The notes under the pieces are model-generated. The model saw only the letters and a program-made list of their open reading frames with translations, had not been told where the DNA came from and made no database searches. From Imperialibacter sp963977595 (lineage in GTDB: Bacteria > Bacteroidota > Bacteroidia > Cytophagales > Cyclobacteriaceae): a DNA stretch of 64,000 nt. This document shows positions 18,160 through 27,556 of the stretch, in pieces. Location: positions 6,386,001 through 6,450,000 of the forward strand of contig NZ_CP180355.1 of the NCBI RefSeq assembly GCF_048007035.1, written 5' to 3'. The stretch's first letter is position 1, and each line of letters begins with the position of its first letter. The translations under genes and the position numbers were made by a program.

Positions 18160-18615
18160 TTATTTAAATTCAACGTTCAACACCCTATTCTGTGCTTCCG
18201 CCTGTGCGTCGAGATAGCGCCCAACTACCAAACCAAAAGCGATTCCAAAACTAATCCCGAGAGAGCTCCCGAGGGTTTTGTCAATCATCATTCCAAACAT
18301 GCCACCAAAGGCCACGCCAAAGGCAATGCCTAGTGCTGTATAGTGGCCTTTTGCGATAAGAGAAAACTTGTCTTTCAAAAATTGCTGAAACTTAGCTAGC
18401 TTCTTTCTAAGGTGTCTTTTTCTGTTTTCCTGGTAGGCATCCAATTCCATCACGTCCAGCTCGCTTTCTACTGCGGCAAGATCCTCTGCGGACAACTGTC
18501 GGGTTTGCAAGTCCAACAGGATACCAATCATGTTTTGTAAAATCTTTATCTCAGATTTTTTCTCGGCCCTGGCTTTTTCTGTCTTGAGCAGTTCAATGGC
18601 GTCATCAATTTTCAT
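18160..18615 (-). CDS. Small coiled-coil protein with glycine-rich membrane hairpin
   Basis: 151 residues, family not recognised. The N-terminal 85 residues are charged and helical (DDAIELLKTEKARAEKKSE, then LRKKLAKFQQFLKDKF). Residues about 92-131 form two glycine-rich hydrophobic helices (ALGIAFGVAFGGMFGMMI and SLGISFGIAFGLVVG) with the small-xxx-small pattern that favours tight packing in a membrane. The ATG at 18615 is the only sensible start. It is transcribed in the same direction as the sigma gene but 134 bases before it. Function unknown. Confidence 0.6.
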   Translation of the reverse strand: MKIDDAIELLKTEKARAEKKSEIKILQNMIGILLDLQTRQLSAEDLAAVESELDVMELDAYQENRKRHLRKKLAKFQQFLKDKFSLIAKGHYTALGIAFGVAFGGMFGMMIDKTLGSSLGISFGIAFGLVVGRYLDAQAEAQNRVLNVEFK

Positions 18616-18767
18616 AAGCGTTTTCTCTGGTTAGTGGCAGAAAGAAAAAAAACTTACACCCTGTCTAAAGAAATTGGAATAAACGCTGACAGGTTAGTGC
18701 ACCGGGGCTGTCTTTGTCATTGCTACCACAATGTTTGCTGGTAGATAGCGCCCATTATTTGCAGTCT

Positions 18768-19091
18768 TTACTCCTTCTCTTTCTTTTTTAGCAGTACTTC
18801 CAGGCTGCTCAGGTGTTGTTTCCAGAATTTCTCGAAATGATTAATCCAACTCTGAACCTCTTCGAAACCCTGAGAATTGAGGCTGCACAGTCGTTCCCTA
18901 CCCCTTTCTTCAATGGAAATAAATCCCGTATCAACAAGCACTTTTATATGCTTCGACACAGCCGGTCGACTTATCTCAAAAGCATCCGCCAGGGTATTGA
19001 TGCTGCTTTTCTCTTTCGTAAGCAACATCAATATCTCCCTGCGATTTTTGTCGGCCAGTGCCAGAAAGCTATCGTACTGTGTGTGTGTCAT
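18768..19091 (-). CDS. ArsR-family winged-helix repressor
   Basis: A 107-residue winged-helix protein: LADKNRREILMLLTKEKSSINTL, then the recognition helix ISRPAVSKHIKVLVDTGF and the wing ISIEERGRERLCSLN. No CxC metal site is visible, so this is the SRPBCC-associated type rather than a metal sensor. Its start overlaps the 3' end of the SRPBCC gene by 23 bases; VOC, SRPBCC and this gene form one operon. It probably represses that operon through the 16-bp inverted repeat at 19917-19960. Confidence 0.88.
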   Translation of the reverse strand: MTHTQYDSFLALADKNRREILMLLTKEKSSINTLADAFEISRPAVSKHIKVLVDTGFISIEERGRERLCSLNSQGFEEVQSWINHFEKFWKQHLSSLEVLLKKKEKE

Positions 19092-19530
19092 GTTGTATTT
19101 CGTTAAGCACTTTCATGAGGCGCTGGCTGAAGAATTTACCCCAGCCTTTTTCCATGATAAACGCAGTAAAGGCCCCTTTGAGTCCCTGGAAGCCTGTATG
19201 AGAAAGCTGAAGATCCGTGCCCCCGTTCTTCTCCACCAGTTTGTAGGTAACAACCGTATCCAGCGACAGCTCGCCAGGTCGTGGGCCACCCTTCAGAGCG
19301 TAAGCCAATTTCTCTTTTGGCACTATTTCAAGTACTTCCAAATACATGATACCGTCCCAGCCCCGGCGGGCTTTTTGGGTTGATGTCCATTGAAACCCTG
19401 GCTTGGCCTGAAAAGGCTCATCCCGGTGAATTGTACTCCACTGCATCAGCAGATCAGCATCGGTCAGGTATTCCCAAATAGTATCGACGGAATACGGATA
19501 AAACCATTTTAAGTGTATTTCCTTTTTCAT
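19069..19530 (-). CDS. SRPBCC (AHSA1-like) domain protein
   Basis: A 153-residue single SRPBCC domain of the activator-of-Hsp90 homologue type: HLKWFYPYSVDTIWEYLTDADLL at the N-terminus, WDGIMYLEVLEIVPKEKLAYAL in the middle, and LQLSHTGFQGLKG near the end. Proteins of this type are often encoded next to ArsR regulators, as here. It shares only fold-level features with the two SRPBCC proteins at 14.5-15.7 kb, so it is not a recent copy. It lies between the VOC gene (4 bases away) and the ArsR gene (overlap). Ligand unknown. Confidence 0.85.
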   Translation of the reverse strand: MKKEIHLKWFYPYSVDTIWEYLTDADLLMQWSTIHRDEPFQAKPGFQWTSTQKARRGWDGIMYLEVLEIVPKEKLAYALKGGPRPGELSLDTVVTYKLVEKNGGTDLQLSHTGFQGLKGAFTAFIMEKGWGKFFSQRLMKVLNEIQHDTHTVR

Positions 19531-19534
19531 TGCA

Positions 19535-19894
19535 TTAAGCGTTTTTCTGGTTCAAACTCCATGTGTTGCCGTCAGGGTCTTCAATCGAAGCAAACTTACC
19601 CCAGGGCGTGTCATCAATCTTACCAACTTCGATGCCGCTAGCTGTCAACTTCTTAATGTCTCCAGCAATATCGTCGGTGTTGATCACTGCTGCCTGTAGG
19701 CTCCCGGCTGGCATCTTAGGGAACCACGTCACCAATGTGATGGTCGTTTCTCCTTTGGGAAAACCCATCTGTATCCACAACTGGTCTCCCTGAAAGGGCG
19801 CTTCTACCACTATATGAAGCCCCATTTTCAAATAAAATTCCTTTGCTCGCTGCTGGTCCGATACCGGCACTGATAGTACGTCGATCCTATTCAT
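19535..19894 (-). CDS. VOC (glyoxalase/bleomycin-resistance) superfamily protein
   Basis: A 119-residue VOC-fold protein with paired beta-alpha-beta-beta-beta modules: LSVPVSDQQRAKEFYLKMGLH at the start, TITLVTWFP in the middle, and WGKFASIEDPDGNTWSL at the end, whose E is the usual metal ligand. Family members include glyoxalases, dioxygenases and drug-binding proteins; which one this is cannot be told. It is the first gene of the VOC-SRPBCC-ArsR operon and directly follows the putative operator. Confidence 0.85.
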   Translation of the reverse strand: MNRIDVLSVPVSDQQRAKEFYLKMGLHIVVEAPFQGDQLWIQMGFPKGETTITLVTWFPKMPAGSLQAAVINTDDIAGDIKKLTASGIEVGKIDDTPWGKFASIEDPDGNTWSLNQKNA

Positions 19895-19916
19895 ACTGCT
19901 ATGTGTTTTATATTAT

Positions 19917-19960
19917 GTGAATCAAAAGTTACGCAATTATATATGTAACTTTTGATTCAC
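19917..19960 (-). promoter_or_regulatory. 16-bp perfect inverted repeat, putative ArsR operator
   Basis: GTGAATCAAAAGTTAC (19917-19932) and its exact reverse complement (19945-19960) flank a 12-base AT-rich spacer. It lies 23 bases upstream of the VOC start, at the expected promoter position of the operon that ends with the ArsR gene, so autoregulation is likely. Confidence 0.6.
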
Positions 19961-20104
19961 ACAATTTTTCCGTTATTTTTTGTAATCTGGTTCGGGCTCG
20001 AGACACAATTGCTCACTCAACGAACCCGTAAAGCAGCGATAGTGACTGGTGTTAACGTCTGTTAAACTTTCTTTGATCCGATTGAGAGATTTCAGGATAT
20101 GCAC

Positions 20105-21454
20105 TTATTGTAGGATATCCCCATTTACCTTCACATTCTCCAGCAAAAAATCCTTAACCATGCTCTTGTCAAAAGCTGGGTTGACAGCCTTGATCGTCAG
20201 GTTCTGGAAAGTGAAGTTAGACAGCCGGTCGTGCTCGGTAATGGCCACATCGAAAAAGATCTCGCAGTCGAGGTCGATATTGCGCATGGTGATGTGATCC
20301 GAATAAGAGAGCGGCACTTCTTCCCTGCCCTTCAGGTCAAAAAACTGGGTCCAGGGCTTCACATAGATAAAGCTGTAGGCATTACCGGTAATATTCTCAA
20401 CGGTCACATACTCATATTTCTGAGGTGTATCAGGTCGCATTTTGAGCCACAGCAACCTCCTGGCCTCATTTACGTGGCTGTTGCGCAGCACAATGTTCTT
20501 GTCATGAATGGATTCACTGCCAAAGGTCAGCGCTGAGTGGCAAAAGCCAAACTCGCAGTCTTCAATAAGGATATTGGTGTTCTCTCCATTATTGGCATCA
20601 GTGTCAGCAAAAGGCCCCTTTCCTCCCTTGAGAGCAATGGCATCGTCGTTGACCGACATGTAGCATCCTTTGATCAGCACATTGGAGCAGACATCCAGGT
20701 CAATGGCATCGGTGCTGGGCGCTTTCACTGGCGCATGTGGAGAGGAAATGTGCAGGTCAAGGATTTTCACATTATTGCACTGGTAGTAGTGGCTGGTCCA
20801 AAAGCCAGAGTTGTGCAGACGGACGTCCTGCACCTGCACATTGTCGCTACCCCAAATAAACACCAGGCGTGGCCGTGACACCTCCAAATTCGTGCAGTTG
20901 GGGTCTTCCTCTCTCCGTTTCCAGAACGCTTCCCAATATTTCAGCCCATTGCCATCAATAGTGCCTTTGCCCGATATGGAAAAACCATCCACACCATAGG
21001 CATTCACCAGCGCTGGAAAGTAGTCGAGGTTTTGGCCCTCCATTCTCGAAGCCATTTTAGGATAGTGTGCTATGCTATCGGACCCTTTGAGCACAGCGCC
21101 TTCGGACACATGCAGGTGAGTATTAGGTTTGAAAAACAACGCCCCGCTCAGGAATACACCTTTGGGAATGATGATCACACCACCACCTTTGCTGCTGGCT
21201 TCGTCGATTGCTTGCTGTATCGCTTCGGTTTGAAGGACAGTGCTGTCGCCGACCGCACCAAAGTCGGTAATGACGTAAGGCGTTCCGAGATCCGCCAATT
21301 TCACCTTTGTAGTATCCGAAAACCACTCAGGTATTTCAGTGCCATCGGGCCAAAGATCGACTTGCTTTGATTCCGGTGAAGTGCAGCCGAAGAATGCGGT
21401 AACACCGATGAGGAGTGAAAAAAGGGCCTGGATGTTGGGTAGACGAGTCTTCAT
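20105..21454 (-). CDS. Glycoside hydrolase family 28-like lipoprotein (polygalacturonase-type)
   Basis: 449 residues from the ATG at 21454; the frame is open further upstream to 21550 but without a plausible leader. The leader ends in a possible lipobox (TAFFGC). The body is a right-handed beta-helix: YVITDFGAVGDSTVLQTEAIQQAI at the start, then SVNDDAIALKGG with the catalytic Asp pair, CHSALTFGSES and RLLWLKMRPD, in the order expected for GH28. It would hydrolyse pectin-type or related galacturonate/rhamnose links in the periplasm or outer membrane. There are no SusC/SusD genes nearby; the nearest regulator is the hybrid two-component protein at 23.4-27.3 kb on the same strand. Confidence 0.87.
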   Translation of the reverse strand: MKTRLPNIQALFSLLIGVTAFFGCTSPESKQVDLWPDGTEIPEWFSDTTKVKLADLGTPYVITDFGAVGDSTVLQTEAIQQAIDEASSKGGGVIIIPKGVFLSGALFFKPNTHLHVSEGAVLKGSDSIAHYPKMASRMEGQNLDYFPALVNAYGVDGFSISGKGTIDGNGLKYWEAFWKRREEDPNCTNLEVSRPRLVFIWGSDNVQVQDVRLHNSGFWTSHYYQCNNVKILDLHISSPHAPVKAPSTDAIDLDVCSNVLIKGCYMSVNDDAIALKGGKGPFADTDANNGENTNILIEDCEFGFCHSALTFGSESIHDKNIVLRNSHVNEARRLLWLKMRPDTPQKYEYVTVENITGNAYSFIYVKPWTQFFDLKGREEVPLSYSDHITMRNIDLDCEIFFDVAITEHDRLSNFTFQNLTIKAVNPAFDKSMVKDFLLENVKVNGDILQ

Positions 21455-21648
21455 TGTTTCCGTATGTTGTGCGGAAATATAAGAAATCTCATGCTTTTTG
21501 GAGGCATTGCGATTGCCCCATCGTCTTTTATGGGGATAAAGGATGCCCAATCACTTCATGCCACATCAACGACTGGCCCATTGTTCTTCAAGTGAAGCCT
21601 TTGCACACTATTTTTCAGCGCACACCCACCATCGGCAAAAGCTGGCAA

Positions 21649-22310
21649 TCAAGCGAGCTCATGATCACTGGCTGCCCAGCTTCTTACCCTGGATCTGAAT
21701 AGTGCATCGGCTTCCTCCGTCCAGTTGTAGTTATCCCTTAAGTATCTGATCGTATGTTTTTCCACCTGTGTGTAATCTTGTCCGTCCGAAATTGTACCAA
21801 AAATCTTCTCCGCATCCGCTTTGCTTATGCGTCCATCTCCCTGACCAGCAATAGCCTCATCGGCCATGTTGAGTGTGGCAGCTTTGTACCTGTGGCCATC
21901 AATATGTCGGTAGTAGGAGATTTTCCTCAGCGCCAGCTCTTTGCTGACCTCTTCGAGTTCTCTTTCTTTCTCAGCCATTTCAACTTTCAACAGCGCTATT
22001 TCCTTTTTGAAATTCTTTGATGCGATAGCGTCCGCCTTTGATACATCATGTCTTCCTGAGGCTTGCTCGTTTGCGCTGACCTTGGCCATTGTAAGTTGCT
22101 CACGGAGTTGTTCTAGTACGCTTTCTCTTTCGTTGGTGATGGAGTGTGCTGTTTTTAGTTCTTGCTTCAGGTTGTTTACTTCCTTGCCAAGCTGATCGTT
22201 TTGACGCTGGAGTCTGTAATATTTGGCTTTCCAAAATCGATAGGTGAAAAAGACACCTATGAGGCACGAAACGGTAAGCAATGCGAGTATTTCTAAGATG
22301 GCTAGGATCA
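21649..22310 (-). CDS. Membrane-anchored coiled-coil protein coupled to an OmpA-domain gene
   Basis: 220 residues (ATG at 22309-22311). One N-terminal TM helix (about 4-25) is followed by a long coiled coil (about 33-130, heptads such as LKQELKTAHSITNERESVLEQL) and a C-terminal region (about 135-220) rich in YRHIDGHRYK and EKHTIRYLRDNYNWTEEADALF. No family recognised. Its ATG overlaps the TGA of the OmpA-type reading frame by ATGA if the frameshift in that gene is corrected, pointing to translational coupling and a shared envelope role. Confidence 0.65.
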
Positions 22311-22843
22311 TGGTTTTGAGGATATGAGTAAGGTTACTCGTCTGTTTTTAATTCTGTTCAGTTCTGAGGTATTGGGTACCAGTGGATTGGCTTCCCCTTG
22401 AGAGGTAAATGCAACGCTGGCCAATCGATGGTGCTGGCCTTTAAGGCCGTCATCACATAGTTGGCCCTGCTGAGGCCCAGCTTCATATTGTAGGCTTCAG
22501 TCCCCAAGTCGCAGGTATAGCCCGTGATGCTCACGTCTACCTTTCGGCCAGCCAGCAAGGGTTGAAGGCTATCAGCAAACTGCTTGACCGCCCCGGGGTG
22601 TATCATGTCCGCCGTGTTTATGTCAAAGGTGAAGGTCTTTGTCAATTCGATGGGCATTGGCACTTCCGCCGCTGACTTGTCTTCCGCAGCCATAGATGTG
22701 ACTTCTGCTGCTTTCTTGGGCAGCATCACCAGTTCCTTTTGTGAGTCAGTGTCAAACACTTTGATGTAGTTCACATACAGCCAGGTGCTGAGGGTAGACC
22801 AAACCGCAAACGAAACGACTCCGAGAAAAACGTTGATATTCAT
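22308..22843 (-). pseudogene. OmpA-like C-terminal domain protein with apparent frameshift
   Basis: From the ATG at 22843, one TM helix (about 5-25) and a linker (about 26-70) lead into an OmpA domain (SITGYTCDLGTEAYNMKLGLSRANYVM). After KASTID (DNA about 22424) the frame runs into unrelated text and stops at 22358. The -1 frame instead reads VAFTSQGEANPLVPNTSE and then LNRIKNRRVTLLI, the normal OmpA end that binds peptidoglycan, and stops at 22308 overlapping the next gene's ATG. One missing base near 22421-22426 explains this. It may be a sequencing error, a real inactivation or, less likely, recoding. Domain identity is secure; intactness is not. Codons upstream to 23068 are open but not gene-like. 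Confidence 0.82.
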
Positions 22844-23359
22844 AGTGGCAGCATAAAATGATGAAATTGATATCACTTTGACCACGAAAAGACCGGAGTA
22901 GCCAAGAAACACCTCGAAAAGGGTTTCAAATGATACAGTAAATTTGGACCAAACTCCGCCGTGAAGTGTTTCACGTTCCTGGAAAAGAGTTACATAATTC
23001 ACAGGTTCAGGCTTAAAGTTGACAATCCAAATGCCCCGCCAGTGTGTTGCCTCCGTTGTGGAGTGCATTGAAAGGAGGCCCCACAGCCAAAAAGCTTCCG
23101 GTGCGGGTTTTTAATTTTCCCCTGCCCGACAAGCGACAATTTTGATAAACACGCCGCTTGAGCGGTCGATGAAGTATCTATTTCCTTAGCTATTCAATAA
23201 CGATTTTGTCAGAAATGAAACTCTTTTAAAGCCCCATTACCACAAATAGTTATCACATTGATAACTAACATTTTAGCAATCACAAAAGACATCGTCGGTA
23301 GCGTGTCAAAATGCCTAATAGCGTTTACCAATATGGCTTCGACGACGACCCAGAAGAGC
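22844..23359. other. Intergenic region with a small inverted repeat
   Basis: I see no gene here. The minus-strand frame open to 23068 has no leader and no family text. A perfect 9-bp inverted repeat (TAGTTATCA, spacer CAT, TGATAACTA) lies at 23247-23267, 93 bases past the stop of the hybrid regulator; it lacks a T-run, so it is more likely an operator than a terminator. Confidence 0.5.
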
Positions 23360-26300
23360 TTAGTCCTGTGCGCCATTAGTTTGTTCACGGTATTCTGTGG
23401 GCGTCACCTGATACACTTCTTTAAAACTTTGCGAAAAATAAGAGTGGGTTTCAAAACCAACGTTGAACGCTACTGTGGCAATACTTTCACCCGCCCGGAT
23501 CAACTCCGCAGCTTTTTGTAGTCGATAGCGCTTTATCAGCTCATTTGTTGTAATGCCTAATAGCGATTTTACTTTTCGATTGAGCGTGCTATTGCTCATC
23601 GCCATCTCCCTTGCCACTGTTTCAACTTTCAGAGAAGTGTCATACAAACTTCTATCCAGAAAACGATAGAACTTATCAATAAAGGCGTCGCCAACGCTCA
23701 ATGCTGCTGTCGGTAGTTCAGTAGCCAGGAGTTGTTGCTGATAATGACTAATCAAATTACGTTGTTGAATCATTGCATTTTGGATACGCAATTCTAATTC
23801 GTAAAGGTGAAAAGGCTTGGCAATGTAGCCATCAGCGCCAGCTTCCAGTCCCTCAACTTTTGACTCCTGTGCCGTTTTGGCCGTGAGCAGGATAAAATAT
23901 ATGTGGGAGGTACGAAGATCTTGCTTGGATTGCCTGCATAATTCATAGCCATTCATTTCGGGCATCATTATGTCTGAAATAACCACATCAGGCAGCCTGT
24001 CCAAAAGTATCTCCCATCCCTCCTTTCCATTCCTTGCAGAAACGACAACGTTATTCTCCGAGAGGCTTTCCACAATGAAGGCCCGGAGCTCATCATTATC
24101 CTCAACAACCAGTACCAGCGGGACATTTTCCCCTGACTCTGCCGGAGTAAAACTAATGTCGTGTTGTTCCACATCATGCAGCGGCATTTTTATCACCGGC
24201 ATATACACCGTGAAGCAAGACCCTTGTCCAACAACACTTTCTACAGTTACCTCGCCACCCATCAGGCTGACCAGTTCGTTTACCAGTGACAGCCCGATGC
24301 CCGTGCCACCATGCACCCGGGTGGATGTTTCGTCTACCTGGTAAAACCGATCAAATAACCTGGGCAACTGCTCTTCAGGGATGCCAATCCCTGTATCTCT
24401 CACCTCTATTCTCAGTTGATCGTCCTGTCCTGCCTCCACCGCAAGGTGAACCTGACCATGAGGCTCAGTAAACTTGATGGCATTGCTTAGCAGGTTTTGC
24501 AACACTGTCTCCAAATGAGTTTTATCAAACTGATAGAAACCATCAAGGCTTTTGTATTCAGCTGCAAGCTCAATGTTTTTTGTTTGTGCCATTTCCTGAA
24601 ACTGCTCCACGCAAGATTTTACGAAGACATCGAGCCGACCGGTTGAAGGATGAGATTTCATAAATCCCGACTCCAGCTTGGAGATGTCCAACAATTCATT
24701 CACAAGCTTCAAAAGGTGGCTCCCGTGGCGATAATTATTTTCCAGAATGGATTGGACCTCTTTGGGAAAATTTTTGTCTCGCAGTTGTTTCTCCAAAGGT
24801 GAGAGGATCAGTGTGAGAGGAGTGCGAAACTCATGTGTGATATTTGAAAAAAACCTCGTTTTCATGTCGTCCACCTCTTTCAAACGAATATTTTCCCTTC
24901 TGTTAAATTCCTCTTCCTGCTGTTTGATAATCTTTTTTCGGTAGCCCCTCCAGTAGATGTAAACCAACGAAGAAAGAGCAAGGCCATATAGTGTAAAAGC
25001 CCACCAACTCAGCCAGAGCGGCGGAAGTACTTTGATCGTCAGTTCCCTGACATTGGAACTCCAGATTCCATTGGTGTTGGAAGCATTCATGGCGAGGGTA
25101 TAAGTCCCGCTCCTTAGCTTATCGAATTTTATTTTTCTGTCGGTACCGTTGTAAACCCAGTCCTGATTATAACCACTCAATTTATAACGGTACTGGTTTT
25201 TTTTGGGGCCATTGAATTGCATGGCAGCCATTTCCAGCAAAAGCGAATTCTCCTCATAGCCAAGCTGAAGCCTTTGCAATTCATTCAATGGGGCGGTAAG
25301 AACCGGATGGCCTTTGGAAAAAGACTGAACCTGGTTGTTAATTGAAAGGCTGGTGATTTTCAGCTCAGGTTCAAAATCATCTTCCACAAATTCGTCTGGA
25401 TCAAAAACAGAGTAACCTATGGTACCGCCAAGGGCAATTCTTCCATCCGGCAGTGTAAACGAATGGTGTCGGTTAAATTCACTCTCTATCAACCCATCTT
25501 GCTTATAGTAGGCAGTAATCAACCCTGTTTTTTTGTTCAATCTGCTGATGCCATTAAAAGTAGCCATCCATAAGTTGCCCAAACTGTCCGGCACAACTGC
25601 CCCCACACTGTTGTCGGAGAGTCCATCTTTAGCATTATAAACGTGACTTGTTTTCTTTGTCGACTTATCCCATTTCACGAGGCCATCGCCTAGCGTAGCA
25701 ATCCACAGGATACTGGGTTGATCTGGATCTTGAACAATGTCGATAAGGCTTGCATTGTCACTTGCCGGGTAAAAGCGCTCAATGATTTCTCCATCTTTGA
25801 CCTGGTAGAGGGTGTTATTCACCGATATCACCCATTGAAAATCATTGTCGACCACCATGTCCGACAATATTTCCTCCGTCAGACTATTGATTTCCTTCAT
25901 TCTAACTTGTCGCGGAGGTGAGAGGTCATTGACCCAACTGTACATCCAACCGTACTTTCCGATCGCCCAGCGTTTATCGCTGCTTTCACCAAGCCCTACA
26001 AAGTATTCGATGCTGCTCTCCCCGGTTTCAACCGGTTCTAGCTTCTCACTATTCAGTTTAAACAGTTGCCTGGCACCGTCGTAATTGTAGTAGTCGTACT
26101 TCAAATACATCTGTCCTTTTCCTGAAGAAAAGTATCGGAAATCATAGGCCCATTCATTGGCTTTCCAGCTAGCCGGCAATTCTGCAGCCGGAACTCCAAC
26201 TTCTCCCATGAGGAGGTCGGCCACAAAATTCACCTTGTATTCGGCGGAGTGAAAAGAAGGGGTAAGCAGATTGACTTTGTACAACCCTCCTGTATTAATT

Positions 26301-27301
26301 CCAACCCACAGCGTATTTGACCGATCAATCAAAAGACCTGTTACGACAAATTTTTCCCGCTCAGGGTAAGCCCACAGCACCGTGATGTGGTCGTCCTTCT
26401 CCACTCTGAAAATATAACCCTGATATTGAAAAACTGGCCTTTGCTGAAGATCAGTGATCAAATTGAAAATCTTCGAATTATTGATTACCGGCACATTTGG
26501 CACAGAAAGTTCTTGATACCTATTGGTCGTTTCATAGTACATGAACATTCTATTTTCGTAGGCAAACAAGACTTTGCTGTCGGGCAAGCATACAACCGGA
26601 CATTTATTTCTTATTCCGGGTTCGTAGTTGAAATCAGCCGGAATAGGAATCAGTGTCAAAGGATCTTTTGTGCTTTTCGCTACTGCAAGGCCCCTATCCG
26701 TCATGTACCAAAAGCGACCCTTTTCATCGATGTCAAATCCATACCCGAACTCCGTGCTATCCTTCGAAGCGAAAATATCACTTACCTGTGTCAGCGTGGA
26801 GTCAATATGGTAGTACTCAGTACCATTCTTTACGAACCAGTTTTTCTTTGCATTGTCACTGACAAAATAGACAAACCGGGCAGCTTTTGGCCCCATGTTA
26901 AACTTGAAGTGCAGGTCATCTGATCTCATGAAGGGCTGTACGTCCCTTTGTACTTCGAAAGTCCTGGGGTTCATCAGATCAACCTTATAATTAAAGTTCA
27001 GTATCCAAAGATTGTTGGCGTCGTCGATAATAAGATCCAGGATTTGAGAGGTAGACAGTCGGTTGGGGTCAGGCGAATTACTGTTGAACTGTAGAAATTG
27101 GTGCCCATCGAACCGGGCAAGGCCATTCAGCGTGGCCAACCAGATGAACCCGTCGCTATCCTGGGCCAGGTAGGACACATAATTCTGCGGCAGCCCGTCT
27201 TCTACCTCGTAATGCACATAGTTGTTGTACACAGGATCAATCTGTCCGTAACAAGCGCAAGAAAGTAGTAGAACAAAAAGTAAAATGTTGCATTTGAACA
27301 T
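23360..27301 (-). CDS. Hybrid two-component system regulator (HTCS: sensor kinase + receiver + AraC)
   Basis: 1313 residues from the ATG at 27301, chosen because the signal peptide (MFKCNILLFVLLLSCACYGQ) starts there. Order: periplasmic propeller repeats (about 25-670, e.g. VEDGLPQNYV and SDGFIWLATLNGLARFDG), a Y_Y_Y domain (about 677-750), a TM helix (about 765-785), HisKA with phospho-acceptor His near 823 (NITHEFRTPL), HATPase (DTGIGIPEEQL, GGTGIGLSL), a receiver with Asp near 1108 (VVISDIMMP) and a C-terminal AraC domain (about 1215-1305). HTCS proteins sense oligosaccharides and switch on polysaccharide utilisation genes. The closest candidate target is the GH28 gene on the same strand. 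Confidence 0.95.
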   Translation of the reverse strand: MFKCNILLFVLLLSCACYGQIDPVYNNYVHYEVEDGLPQNYVSYLAQDSDGFIWLATLNGLARFDGHQFLQFNSNSPDPNRLSTSQILDLIIDDANNLWILNFNYKVDLMNPRTFEVQRDVQPFMRSDDLHFKFNMGPKAARFVYFVSDNAKKNWFVKNGTEYYHIDSTLTQVSDIFASKDSTEFGYGFDIDEKGRFWYMTDRGLAVAKSTKDPLTLIPIPADFNYEPGIRNKCPVVCLPDSKVLFAYENRMFMYYETTNRYQELSVPNVPVINNSKIFNLITDLQQRPVFQYQGYIFRVEKDDHITVLWAYPEREKFVVTGLLIDRSNTLWVGINTGGLYKVNLLTPSFHSAEYKVNFVADLLMGEVGVPAAELPASWKANEWAYDFRYFSSGKGQMYLKYDYYNYDGARQLFKLNSEKLEPVETGESSIEYFVGLGESSDKRWAIGKYGWMYSWVNDLSPPRQVRMKEINSLTEEILSDMVVDNDFQWVISVNNTLYQVKDGEIIERFYPASDNASLIDIVQDPDQPSILWIATLGDGLVKWDKSTKKTSHVYNAKDGLSDNSVGAVVPDSLGNLWMATFNGISRLNKKTGLITAYYKQDGLIESEFNRHHSFTLPDGRIALGGTIGYSVFDPDEFVEDDFEPELKITSLSINNQVQSFSKGHPVLTAPLNELQRLQLGYEENSLLLEMAAMQFNGPKKNQYRYKLSGYNQDWVYNGTDRKIKFDKLRSGTYTLAMNASNTNGIWSSNVRELTIKVLPPLWLSWWAFTLYGLALSSLVYIYWRGYRKKIIKQQEEEFNRRENIRLKEVDDMKTRFFSNITHEFRTPLTLILSPLEKQLRDKNFPKEVQSILENNYRHGSHLLKLVNELLDISKLESGFMKSHPSTGRLDVFVKSCVEQFQEMAQTKNIELAAEYKSLDGFYQFDKTHLETVLQNLLSNAIKFTEPHGQVHLAVEAGQDDQLRIEVRDTGIGIPEEQLPRLFDRFYQVDETSTRVHGGTGIGLSLVNELVSLMGGEVTVESVVGQGSCFTVYMPVIKMPLHDVEQHDISFTPAESGENVPLVLVVEDNDELRAFIVESLSENNVVVSARNGKEGWEILLDRLPDVVISDIMMPEMNGYELCRQSKQDLRTSHIYFILLTAKTAQESKVEGLEAGADGYIAKPFHLYELELRIQNAMIQQRNLISHYQQQLLATELPTAALSVGDAFIDKFYRFLDRSLYDTSLKVETVAREMAMSNSTLNRKVKSLLGITTNELIKRYRLQKAAELIRAGESIATVAFNVGFETHSYFSQSFKEVYQVTPTEYREQTNGAQD

Positions 27302-27529
27302 CAAACTCAATATAGAAAGCAATTTCGAATAATCGTTGAAAAAGTATCTCTCACCAGCCTGGTTGACAAGTCTCACCCCGGCATCACAATTGTTCAAAGT
27401 ACTGCGTGCAGAGAGTAGTGCTTGCTACGGTCTCGCCAAGGTGTTTTCTTCGAATGACTTAGTAGAAGCGGAACCGGTAATTTCCTTATCAAAATCAACA
27501 CCCCTCCTCCCTTCTACCAAACTTATTAA

Positions 27530-27537
27530 TACCTTTG
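27530..27537 (+). promoter_or_regulatory. Bacteroidota -7 box for the first ABC-F gene
   Basis: TACCTTTG, followed by CGG, 20 bases before the ATG at 27557. The same TACCTTTGCGGC string occurs upstream of the second ABC-F gene at 48606. Confidence 0.65.
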
Positions 27538-27556
27538 CGGCCTAATTCGGTAAAAT

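Noticed and set aside
18877..19383. 168-codon + strand frame opposite the ArsR and SRPBCC genes
   Set aside because: Antisense shadow of two recognised genes with no leader or domain.
22844..23068. Upstream extension of the OmpA-type reading frame
   Set aside because: Adds 75 residues without family text; the start at 22843 places the TM helix at the N-terminus as expected.
26387..26923. 178-codon + strand frame opposite the hybrid regulator
   Set aside because: Shadow of the propeller part of a clear 1313-residue protein.
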